Assembly (NCBI GenBank): GCA_963699225.1
Contig: OY969423.1
Coordinates: 2,418,001-2,482,000 of the forward strand
From: VRUE01 sp963699225
GTDB taxonomy: Bacteria; Actinomycetota; Thermoleophilia; Solirubrobacterales; 70-9
Length of the DNA: 64,000 nt
Direction: 5' to 3'
Positions 1 through 6,997 of the stretch are shown here, one piece after another. Below the pieces are notes generated by a model. That model did no database searches. It was not told the origin of the DNA and saw only the letters and a program-made list of their open reading frames with translations. Numbering within the stretch: position 1 is the first letter of the stretch; every line of letters starts with the position of its first letter. The translations under genes and the position numbers were made by a program.

Positions 1-1
1 C

Positions 2-403
2 CCGCTTGCGCCGCTGCAGCGAGCGCGGCTTGGCTTGGAGATAGTCGCTGCCTACGCCCGCGCCAACCTGGAGCTGCGCCGGGTCCCGATCGAGGAGGTG
101 GTGGCGCGCCTGCGGGTGGCCGAGCCCTCGCCGGGTGCCACCGACGATGCCGCCGAGCTGCAGGAAGCAAGGCGCCTGGGCGGCGCGGTCGTTCGTACGC
201 TGCGCTTTCTTCCCGGCGACACCAGGTGCCTGCGCCGCTCGCTGGTCGTCGTGCGCCTGCTCGCCCGGCGGGGAATCGCGGCCCGACTCGTGATCGGCGC
301 CCGAACCGCCCCCGACTTTCTCGCCCATGCCTGGGTCGAGCACGACGGCGTCCCCGTCCTCTCTCCGCTTGACGGCAGCTTCGGGCGCCTGGTCGAGCTC
401 TGA
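2..403 (+). CDS. lasso peptide biosynthesis B2 protein (leader protease), 5' partial
   Basis: This is a transglutaminase-like cysteine protease of the lasso B2 family, which cuts the leader from the precursor. The frame is open to the window edge, so the true start may lie outside; a TTG at 35 is the first in-window option. Visible family hallmarks are the nucleophile region DTRCLRRSLVVVRLL (Cys codon at 227), followed by the His region FLAHAWVEHDG and an Asp in LSPLDGSF, which fit a Cys-His-Asp triad. The N-terminal helix pattern NLELRRVPIEEVVARLR is also typical. It lies 3 nt before the kinase-like gene and heads the visible operon. A PqqD-like leader-binding B1 partner is expected upstream, beyond the edge. 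The family call is firm; the substrate is inferred from the precursor gene at 3192. Confidence 0.85.
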   Translation, partial: PLAPLQRARLGLEIVAAYARANLELRRVPIEEVVARLRVAEPSPGATDDAAELQEARRLGGAVVRTLRFLPGDTRCLRRSLVVVRLLARRGIAARLVIGARTAPDFLAHAWVEHDGVPVLSPLDGSFGRLVEL

Positions 404-406
404 GCA

Positions 407-1345
407 GTGACTTCCTCCGCACGGGCGACGATGTTTGGCCTCGACCTGCAGGTGCCGGGATCGCTCACTTGGTTGGCGGAGTCCGGAACCAGTGCAGCCG
501 GCAGGCCGGTCGAGCTGACCGTGGGCGTGGAGGCCGATTCGGAATGGCTGGGAGACCCCACTCCGATCTCCGACGAACGGACCGAGGACGGCGGGGTTCT
601 CTTCCAGATCGCACGCGGCGAGCGGGGGTACAGGTTCTCCGGGCCGCGCTACGGGATCGCGATCGTCTCTCCCCGGGCGTCTCGCGTCTGGGGTGTACCG
701 GGCGACGGAGGGGTGGAGGACTGGCAGCGCTTCCTGGTCGCCCAGGTGCTGCCCTTTGCCGCCGTCCTTCGCGGCCTCGAGGTATTCCACGCCAGCGCCG
801 TCGCCGTCGATGGTCGCGCGGTCGCCTTCCTCGGCCCCTCCGGCGCCGGCAAGACCTCGATCGCGATGGAGCTCTGCCGCCTGGGTGCCTCCTTTCTCGC
901 CGATGACGTGCTCGCGATCGAGCGCGATGGCGGGCACCTGCTCGCCCACCCCGGGGCGCCGCTGGCGGGTATCGCCACCGAAGAGGTCGAGCGCCTGCGG
1001 AGTCGGCGATCACTTGATGACGGCGCGGTCCTGAGCGCCGATTCGCGGGAGGTGGTGGTTCGGGTGGAACCACAGCGGGACCCCGTGCCCCTGCAGGCGA
1101 TCTTCGTTCTCGATCGCCGTCCCGAGGCCTTCCCGACGCCGCGGTTCGAGCCAGTGACCGAGCCTCAGGTGCTGCTGTCGGCGACCTTCAACCTCGTGCT
1201 GCTCGATGGGCCTCGGCTGGAGGCGCTTCTCGACGTCTGCTCGCTAGCCGCCGGCGGCATGGTGGAGCGAGTGGTGGTCGGCCGGGAGACCGATGCGTCG
1301 ACCCTTGCCGAGGTGCTGGCCGAGCGGATTGGAGCCTCAGGGTGA
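407..1345 (+). CDS. HPr kinase/phosphorylase-like ATPase of the lasso operon
   Basis: A 312-residue protein whose C-terminal half resembles the HprK P-loop domain. The Walker A motif is GPSGAGKTSIAMEL (about residues 143-156), followed by FLADDVLAIE, matching the acidic HprK strand. The N-terminal ~100 residues match nothing I recognise. Such truncated HprK-like proteins are regular members of lasso and related RiPP clusters; in paeninodin-type clusters a kinase phosphorylates the precursor C-terminal residue. Here the precursor ends in KSNP, so Ser58 would be a possible acceptor, which is inference. GTG start 3 nt after the B2 stop; its own stop overlaps the next start (GTGA). Equally, it could be a non-catalytic partner. 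Confidence 0.8.
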   Translation: MTSSARATMFGLDLQVPGSLTWLAESGTSAAGRPVELTVGVEADSEWLGDPTPISDERTEDGGVLFQIARGERGYRFSGPRYGIAIVSPRASRVWGVPGDGGVEDWQRFLVAQVLPFAAVLRGLEVFHASAVAVDGRAVAFLGPSGAGKTSIAMELCRLGASFLADDVLAIERDGGHLLAHPGAPLAGIATEEVERLRSRRSLDDGAVLSADSREVVVRVEPQRDPVPLQAIFVLDRRPEAFPTPRFEPVTEPQVLLSATFNLVLLDGPRLEALLDVCSLAAGGMVERVVVGRETDASTLAEVLAERIGASG

Positions 1346-3195
1346 GGCATCTCTTGCTTGGGACATATGACGCCTCCGCGCGCTGCGGGCTCAGCGTTTC
1401 CTACGACGGGCCGCGGTCCGACGAGCGCGATGTGCTCTGCCTGTTCGACGGACATCTCGACAACGGCACCGAGCTCGCCACCGAGTTGGGCCGGGCCGGA
1501 GCGGCGGGCGCCGCGGGGACCCTCCTGGCGGAGGGGTACCGCCGTTGGGGCTTGGGCCTGCCGAGCCGAATGCGCGGCGATTTCGTCCTCCTCGTTTGGG
1601 ATCGGGAGAAGTGCGAGGGACTGATCGCCCGCGACCAGCTGGGGGCGAGGCCGGCTTACCTGCACCGGGAATCCGGCGTGCTCCGCTTCGCCAACGAGCT
1701 GCAGCCGCTGCTGGCCACGCTGCCCCGGCGGCCGCAGCCCGACCGGGCGGGGGTGGCCCACTGGATCACCGCGAGCAGCCGCCCCGGCACCGGGACCCTC
1801 TACGCCGGCGTCGACAGGCTGGGCGCCGGGGAGATGGTCGTCCTCGAACCGGGCGGTGCTCGCACAACCCGCTACTGGGAGCCGCGTTACGAGGAGCCGC
1901 TGGACGTCCCGGCGGACGAGCTCGCCGAGCGGGTACGCGAGGGCCTCAGGGTCGCCGTCGGGCGCCGTCTCGCACCCGACGCTCCCACGGGCGTGCTGCT
2001 CAGCGGCGGCCTCGACTCCTCCGCGGTCGCGGCGGTCGCCGTGGAGGTCGGCGGGGGCGATCGGGTTCGCGCCTGCTCGGCCTCCTTCCCCGACCACCCG
2101 ATTGCCGATGAGACTGAGCTGATAGCTGGGCTGCGCGAGAGCTTGGGGCTGGGCGGCCCCCTCGTCGCGGGGAGGGCAAGCGGCCTGGTCGAGAGCGCGA
2201 CCGCGTACACGGCCGCCTGGGGCGCGCCGCTGCTCGGCTGGGGTGACTTCTGGACCCTGCCGCTGCTGCGCGCGGCCGCCGCCGAAGGGGTCGTCAACGT
2301 GCTTGGCGGCGACGGCGGCGACGAGCTCTTCGGGCCCCGCCAGAACCTGATCGCGGAGGCCCTCCGACGTGGCCGCCCCCGACGGGCGATGACAGTGGCT
2401 GGCGCGCTGCCCGGCGCCGGGCCCCATGTTCCACGACGGGACGTCGCGGCGATGCTGGCCTCGCAGGCGCTGCTGGCGCTGCCGCTGCGCCTCCACCGTC
2501 GGGTACTGGAGTGGAGAGAGAGGGGGCGGCGGCCAAGTTGGCTTCATCCTGCGACCGCTCGGGCGCTGCGCGAGAGCGATGACCCGGTTGCCTGGAAGCG
2601 GCTGGACGGTCCGCTCTGGTGGGCGGATGTTGCCCACGGCATCGCCCATGGGCTGGACGAGGCGGGGATATTCGAGCACCAGCGCAACCGCGCGGCGATG
2701 GCGGCGGTGGAGGCCCGCCATCCCTTGCTCGACCTCGATCTCGTCGGCCTCTGCCTGAGGCAGGCACCGTTGGCGACGCTCGATCGTCGCTTCACGCGGC
2801 CAGTCCTGAGGCAGAGCGTCGCTGGGCTGGTGCCCGATGCCGTGCGGCTGCGTCCCAGCAAGGCCCGGTTCGAGTCCTTGGTGGTCGACTGCCTCACCGG
2901 GGCGGAAGCGGCGACCGTGCGCAGCCTGCTCACCGGTCCTGAGGCAGCGATCCGGGAGTACGTGGACCAAGAGCGGATGGAGCGGGACCTGCTCGACGGG
3001 GCGGGCGAGCTCGAACCGGGCTCCTTCCACTGGATGTGGCTGGTCTGGCGACTGCTCACGGCGGAGGTTTGGCTGCGCTCCGAGTCCTCGGGTCTACAAC
3101 TTTTTCCCACCTTGACCGCGTGCAACGAAAGATCGAAAATCCCACCCAATCTGATGGTTGACACGCTCAACCAGAAAAGGAGCTCGCGTCAATGA
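1342..3195 (+). CDS. asparagine synthetase-like lasso peptide cyclase (C protein)
   Basis: A 617-residue two-domain protein: an N-terminal class-II glutamine amidotransferase-like fold (residues ~1-160, FDGHLDNG, GDFVLLVWD, IARDQLGARPAYL) and a C-terminal ATP-pyrophosphatase domain with the PP-loop LLSGGLDSSAVAAVA near residue 220 and GGDGGDELFG near 330. The catalytic Cys2 of true glutaminases is absent (the protein begins MRHLLLGTYD). This fits a lasso cyclase, which adenylates an Asp/Glu side chain to close the macrolactam rather than making asparagine. It starts by GTGA overlap with the kinase-like gene and its stop overlaps the precursor start (ATGA), so translation is probably coupled. 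A plain asparagine synthetase is less likely given the neighbours. Confidence 0.87.
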   Translation: MRHLLLGTYDASARCGLSVSYDGPRSDERDVLCLFDGHLDNGTELATELGRAGAAGAAGTLLAEGYRRWGLGLPSRMRGDFVLLVWDREKCEGLIARDQLGARPAYLHRESGVLRFANELQPLLATLPRRPQPDRAGVAHWITASSRPGTGTLYAGVDRLGAGEMVVLEPGGARTTRYWEPRYEEPLDVPADELAERVREGLRVAVGRRLAPDAPTGVLLSGGLDSSAVAAVAVEVGGGDRVRACSASFPDHPIADETELIAGLRESLGLGGPLVAGRASGLVESATAYTAAWGAPLLGWGDFWTLPLLRAAAAEGVVNVLGGDGGDELFGPRQNLIAEALRRGRPRRAMTVAGALPGAGPHVPRRDVAAMLASQALLALPLRLHRRVLEWRERGRRPSWLHPATARALRESDDPVAWKRLDGPLWWADVAHGIAHGLDEAGIFEHQRNRAAMAAVEARHPLLDLDLVGLCLRQAPLATLDRRFTRPVLRQSVAGLVPDAVRLRPSKARFESLVVDCLTGAEAATVRSLLTGPEAAIREYVDQERMERDLLDGAGELEPGSFHWMWLVWRLLTAEVWLRSESSGLQLFPTLTACNERSKIPPNLMVDTLNQKRSSRQ

Positions 3196-3374
3196 AAAGC
3201 AAAGAGGCGATGATGGCTTATGGACAGCCCACCATCGTGGACTACGGGGACCTGCAGGAGCTGACGGCTGCATGCCTCGGTGGCAGCGGCGGAGACGCGG
3301 GCTACCCGGGGCAGGTCGGTGGATACACGGTTGGTATCAGCAACCCGGCAGCTGGGTGCAAATCCAACCCGTAA
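3192..3374 (+). CDS. lasso peptide precursor, 60 residues
   Basis: The leader carries the actinobacterial lasso pattern: Y10-x2-P13, then I15, G19, L21 and L24-T25 (YGQPTIVDYGDLQELT). If Thr25 is the penultimate leader residue, as in known lasso precursors, the core begins at Ala27 and its ninth residue is Asp35, a usual ring-closing position (ACLGGSGGD). The remaining 25-residue tail is Gly-rich, with aromatic Tyr38 and Tyr45 and a second Cys (C28 and C56), and ends KSNP. A 34-residue core is longer than usual. GGAG lies about 10 nt before the ATG, which overlaps the cyclase stop. The family call is strong; cleavage and ring positions are inferred from the motif register. Confidence 0.85.
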   Translation: MKSKEAMMAYGQPTIVDYGDLQELTAACLGGSGGDAGYPGQVGGYTVGISNPAAGCKSNP

Positions 3375-3498
3375 CCACCACGCAGGTCTGATTCACCTCC
3401 TTCGAGGTCGGCCGTCTCGGTCGACCGGCGAGGAGTTCTACATATTTGTCCAAAAAGTAACGGCTTGCTTTTTGGCGAAGAGGTAAACGAGCAACCTG

Positions 3499-3528
3499 TA
3501 CGGCCAGCGATTTCGATCGTTGGCCGTA
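3499..3528 (+). terminator. hairpin terminator with UUCG loop after the lasso operon
   Basis: A 13-bp stem (3499-3511 with 3516-3528, one G-T pair) closes a TTCG tetraloop and is followed by TGCATTTTATGG. It lies 125 nt after the precursor stop and before the LuxR gene, so it should end the lasso transcript. The T tract is short, so strength is uncertain. Confidence 0.7.
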
Positions 3529-3643
3529 TGCATTTTATGGTGTGTGTCTGTCTTCGAGCGGGATAATTTTTCTCTGCCGGGGCAGCGTCATATAAAAGTC
3601 ATCGAGAGCAAAAGAAATACGGTGGCGATGGCGTTGGCGCGGC

Positions 3644-4342
3644 ATGACGAAAACGGCGACCAACGGATACGAGCGGTCTTGGTCCCCGGCCCACGATGAA
3701 CCACTCTCGGCGGTAGTTGTCGGCAGCGGGGTGCGGGGCGGGCTCGCCGCGGAGATTCTGCAGAGCCAGGGGTGGGAGGCCGCCGTTTGCGATGAGGCCA
3801 GCGAGGTGGCCCTGGATGGCGATCCCGTGGCACTGGTCGTTTTCGTCGAGAAGTCACTCGTAGAGGGCGTGCGCAAGATGAAGCTGCTGGGTCCGGCGCC
3901 CGAGCGTCCTCCCGTCATCGTGGTCTGCGAGGCGATCCGGCCGGGGGAGATCCGCGTTGCCCTCGGCGCCGGCGCCATGGGAGTGGTTCTCTCCGGGGTG
4001 CTCGGGTCGACCCTCGTCCCCTGCGTGGCCGCCGTCAGCGCTGGCCAGGTGTGTGTGCCGAAATCGCAGGCGCGCCAGGTCGAGGCGGCATCGCTTTCGG
4101 CCCGCGAGCGGCAGATCCTCGGGTTGGTTGTGATGGGTTACATGAACAGCGAGATCGCCGTTCAGCTCACCGTCGCGGAAAGCACGGTGAAGAGTCACCT
4201 CTCCTCCGCCTTCACGAAACTCGGGGTCAGATCCCGCCACGAAGCGGTCGATCTCATCCTCGATTCGGAGCGCGGTCTCGGCATGGGCATCCTCGGTCTG
4301 GGCGGCGACCCGATCGAGGGTGTCGGGAGCTCATCTGGATGA
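3644..4342 (+). CDS. LuxR/NarL-type regulator with degenerate receiver domain
   Basis: A 232-residue regulator. The C-terminal ~65 residues form a LuxR helix-turn-helix: LSARERQILGLVVMGYMNSE, then IAVQLTVAESTVKSHLSSAF and TKLGVRSRHEAV. The N-terminal ~130 residues have the alternating pattern of a response-regulator receiver, but the strand that should end in the phosphoacceptor Asp reads ALVVFVEKSL, and the acidic pair after strand 1 is missing (AVVVGSGVRGG). It is therefore probably not controlled by a classical histidine kinase. Its stop overlaps the start of the sugar transferase gene (ATGA), so it is likely a pathway-specific regulator of the polysaccharide locus, perhaps also of the lasso operon upstream. 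Confidence 0.8.
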   Translation: MTKTATNGYERSWSPAHDEPLSAVVVGSGVRGGLAAEILQSQGWEAAVCDEASEVALDGDPVALVVFVEKSLVEGVRKMKLLGPAPERPPVIVVCEAIRPGEIRVALGAGAMGVVLSGVLGSTLVPCVAAVSAGQVCVPKSQARQVEAASLSARERQILGLVVMGYMNSEIAVQLTVAESTVKSHLSSAFTKLGVRSRHEAVDLILDSERGLGMGILGLGGDPIEGVGSSSG

Positions 4343-5853
4343 CCGGGGGTCTCGGCACGCGCCAGGAGTCAGGAAGCGCGCCGCCTGAGTCGGCCGCCGA
4401 ATACGTCGGCAAGCAGCGTGATCGCGCGCCACTGCGCTTGATCGACGCAACCGCCGGCGACGGATACCCGACCGGTCCCCACCTCCTCGGCGATCAGCTG
4501 CTGCGGCGTTCGCTGCTCGTCGCCGACGTATCCGCCTGCGTGGCGGCGATCGTGACGATCTCGCTTGTCTCGGGCCGGTCCCTGCAGGTGACCTGGGTCG
4601 GCATCGCCGGGCTGCTCGCTCTCTGCCTCGGAGCCAAGATGTTCGGCCTCTACGACCGTGACGAGACGGTGCTGCGCAAGACCACGCTCGACGAGGCCCC
4701 CAAGCTCTTCCAGGTGGCCACGCTCGGCGCACTCTGCACCTGGCTGGCGGGAGGGTTCGTGATCGCCGGCGCGCCGCTTAGCCGCGGCGAGGGTCTGTTG
4801 TTCTGGGGAATGCTGATTGTCTTCCCAGTGCTCGCCCGCGCTGCCGCTCGCTCGCTGGCGCTGAACGCGGCGCCTGCTGAGCGTTGCCTGCTGGTCGGCG
4901 ACAGCGACGCAGCGAAGACGATCCGGGCCAAGTTCTCCGATCACCACGGCGTCAAAGCCGATCTGGTCGCCCACCTGGATCCGAGCGACGTGGCCAAGTG
5001 GTCCGCCGACGCCGTTTCCGCCCCACGCCTCTCGGAAATCCGCGCTCTGGGGCGCTCACTCCACATCCAGCGGGCGATCATCGCCTCGGACTGCGTCGAC
5101 CCCAGCCAGATGCCCGACCTGATCTGCACCCTGAAGACTGTCGGGATCAAGGTCAGCGTGCTGCCACGGCTGCTCGAGGTCGTCGGCTCCTCGGTCGAGT
5201 TCGACGATCTTCACGGGGTGACGATGATGGGGATCAAACGCTTCGCCCTGACCAGGTCCTCGACCCGTGTCAAGCGCGGCTTCGACCTGATCGCGACCGT
5301 GATCGGCCTGGTCGCCGTGGCGCCGCTGTTCGCCGCGATCGCGGTCGCGATCAAGCTCGACAGTCGCGGGCCGGTCTTCTTCCGCCAGCGCCGGGTCGGC
5401 CGCCACGGCGAGCACTTCGAGGTGCTCAAGTTCCGCACCATGGTCGACGGCGCCGACGCGATGAAGGAGTCGCTGCGCGACCGCAACGAAGCGCAGGAGG
5501 GCCTCTTCAAGATCGCCGACGACCCGCGGATCACGCGGGTCGGCAGCCTGCTGCGCAAGACCGCCCTGGACGAGCTGCCGCAGCTGGTCAACATTCTCAA
5601 GGGCGAGATGAGCCTGGTCGGCCCGCGACCCTTGGTCCTCGACGAGGACCAGCACGTCACCGGCTGGTACCGGCAGCGGCTCGAGCTCACTCCCGGGATG
5701 ACCGGGCCGTGGCAGATCCTCGGCCCCGCCCGGGTGCCGCTGCGCGAGATGGGCGCGATCGACTACCTGTACGTGGCGAACTGGTCGCTCTGGGGCGACC
5801 TCAAGATCCTCTTGCGCACGATCCCCCACGTGTTGGCGCGGCGGGGACTCTGA
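4339..5853 (+). CDS. polyprenyl-phosphate sugar-1-phosphate transferase (initiating glycosyltransferase)
   Basis: A 504-residue WbaP/ExoY-type enzyme that moves a sugar phosphate from a nucleotide sugar to undecaprenyl phosphate at the inner membrane, the first step of repeat-unit synthesis. Four hydrophobic segments (starting near LLVADVSACVAAIVTISLV) precede a nucleotide-binding-like middle part (CLLVGDSDAAKTIRAKF). The C-terminal transferase domain shows KRGFDLIATVIGLV, GPVFFRQRRVGRHG, FEVLKFRTM, ALDELPQLVNILKGEMSLVG and PRPL. The start was set at the ATG overlapping the LuxR stop; the longer open frame upstream runs through the LuxR gene and has no family similarity. It begins the polysaccharide genes proper. 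Confidence 0.92.
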   Translation: MTGGLGTRQESGSAPPESAAEYVGKQRDRAPLRLIDATAGDGYPTGPHLLGDQLLRRSLLVADVSACVAAIVTISLVSGRSLQVTWVGIAGLLALCLGAKMFGLYDRDETVLRKTTLDEAPKLFQVATLGALCTWLAGGFVIAGAPLSRGEGLLFWGMLIVFPVLARAAARSLALNAAPAERCLLVGDSDAAKTIRAKFSDHHGVKADLVAHLDPSDVAKWSADAVSAPRLSEIRALGRSLHIQRAIIASDCVDPSQMPDLICTLKTVGIKVSVLPRLLEVVGSSVEFDDLHGVTMMGIKRFALTRSSTRVKRGFDLIATVIGLVAVAPLFAAIAVAIKLDSRGPVFFRQRRVGRHGEHFEVLKFRTMVDGADAMKESLRDRNEAQEGLFKIADDPRITRVGSLLRKTALDELPQLVNILKGEMSLVGPRPLVLDEDQHVTGWYRQRLELTPGMTGPWQILGPARVPLREMGAIDYLYVANWSLWGDLKILLRTIPHVLARRGL

Positions 5854-5987
5854 GGTGGGCGCGCGGAGGCCTCGGCGTCACTCAGCGCGGCCATCCGGCA
5901 GGCGGCGAGGACGATGATGATCGCCAGGAGCCAGAGGCTCCCGATCAGGGCGATGGCGATGGTCACTGGGTCGGGCAAGGGAACCAC
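5763..5987 (-). CDS. possible small membrane protein
   Basis: A 74-residue frame from GTG with one strong hydrophobic segment at residues 7-29 (VTIAIALIGSLWLLAIIIVL) and a polar, Arg-rich tail. GAAAGA lies just before the start. The last ~30 codons overlap the 3' end of the sugar transferase gene on the other strand, so the tail may be coincidental. I recognise no family. The clean transmembrane segment in an otherwise empty intergenic gap is the only support. Confidence 0.35.
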   Translation of the reverse strand: MVPLPDPVTIAIALIGSLWLLAIIIVLAACRMAALSDAEASARPPQSPRRANTWGIVRKRILRSPQSDQFATYR

Positions 5988-6001
5988 TCTTTCTAGGGCC
6001 G

Positions 6002-6997
6002 ATGTCGTCGACGTCTAGAGCGACTATCGGTGGTGACACCGAGTTCCCTGACCCCAATATTCGGAGAACAAGGGTTGGTTTCGGCTGCGCGGGCCTGATG
6101 CAGATCCCCTCGCGGCGAGGGCGACAGGGCCTGCTCGGCGAGGCGCACGCTCAGGGCCTCAGCCACTTCGACGTCGCCCGCATGTACGGGCTGGGAATGG
6201 CCGAGGGCGAGCTGGGCCTGTTCGCGCGCGGGCGCCGGGAGCAAATCACGATCGCAACTAAGTTCGGGATCGAACCGGGTTCTCCTCGGCTGGCGCGCCT
6301 GCAGGCGCCGGCCCGCGCCGCGCTCGCCCGCCTGCCGGCTCTGCGTGCGGCGCTGAAGCGCCGCGGCTCCGGCGCCCACCCTCGTCGCCGCTACGACGCG
6401 GCGGGTGCCCGGGAGAGCCTCGAGACCAGCCTGCGCGAGCTCGGCACCGACTACGTCGACGTCTTCTTCGTCCACGACCCGGCACCGAGCGACCACGTCG
6501 ATCTCGATGGCTTGGGCGAGCTCTGCGAGGAGCTGATCGAGAGCGGCAAGATCCGGGCCTGGGGCCTGTCCGGAGACCCCGATCCCTGCGCCGAGCTCAG
6601 CCGCGGCGCCGCCGGCGCGGTGCTCCAGGTCCGCGACTCGACCCTCGCGCCGTTTCCCGCTCAGCCCGATCAGGCGGCGAGGGCGAATACCTTCGGCGTG
6701 CTCTCGAGCGCCCTGCCGCTGCTCCAGGCCCGCCTCGCGGCTGACGACGGGCTTTGCGCGCGCTGGCGGACCGAGGTGGGGCGGGACTGCGGCAATGCCG
6801 AGACCCTGGCGTCGCTGCTGCTGCGCGACGCGCTTGACCGCAACCGGGAAGGCACTGTGCTCTTCGGCACCACGCGCCCCGAGCGAATCCGGCTCGCGGT
6901 CGCCGCAGCGGATCCGGCCACGCACGACGAGGACTCGCTGCGGGCCTTCCGGGAGTGCGTCCGCCGCGACTTCGAGGGCGGGGAAGAGCTTGGTTGA
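6002..6997 (+). CDS. aldo/keto reductase family protein
   Basis: A 331-residue NAD(P)H-dependent oxidoreductase fold. Motifs: VGFGCAGLMQ at the start of the barrel, HFDVARMYGLGMAE (catalytic Asp and Tyr), ITIATKFGIEP (Lys), DYVDVFFVHDP (His), and IRAWGLSGDPDP. This tetrad is complete, so activity is plausible. It overlaps by 8 nt the GMC oxidoreductase gene that follows; together they could oxidise or reduce a sugar intermediate of the polysaccharide pathway, which is inference. ATG start 148 nt after the sugar transferase stop. Confidence 0.87.
   Translation: MSSTSRATIGGDTEFPDPNIRRTRVGFGCAGLMQIPSRRGRQGLLGEAHAQGLSHFDVARMYGLGMAEGELGLFARGRREQITIATKFGIEPGSPRLARLQAPARAALARLPALRAALKRRGSGAHPRRRYDAAGARESLETSLRELGTDYVDVFFVHDPAPSDHVDLDGLGELCEELIESGKIRAWGLSGDPDPCAELSRGAAGAVLQVRDSTLAPFPAQPDQAARANTFGVLSSALPLLQARLAADDGLCARWRTEVGRDCGNAETLASLLLRDALDRNREGTVLFGTTRPERIRLAVAAADPATHDEDSLRAFRECVRRDFEGGEELG

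Noticed and set aside
1165..3030. Long minus-strand open frame (621 codons) opposite the lasso cyclase
   Set aside because: It is the antisense shadow of a clear asparagine-synthetase-like gene; composition (runs of R, P, G, Q) shows no domain.
6795..6989. N-terminal extension of the GMC oxidoreductase
   Set aside because: It is read out of frame through the aldo/keto reductase gene; the FAD motif should be near the N-terminus, as with the TTG at 6990.
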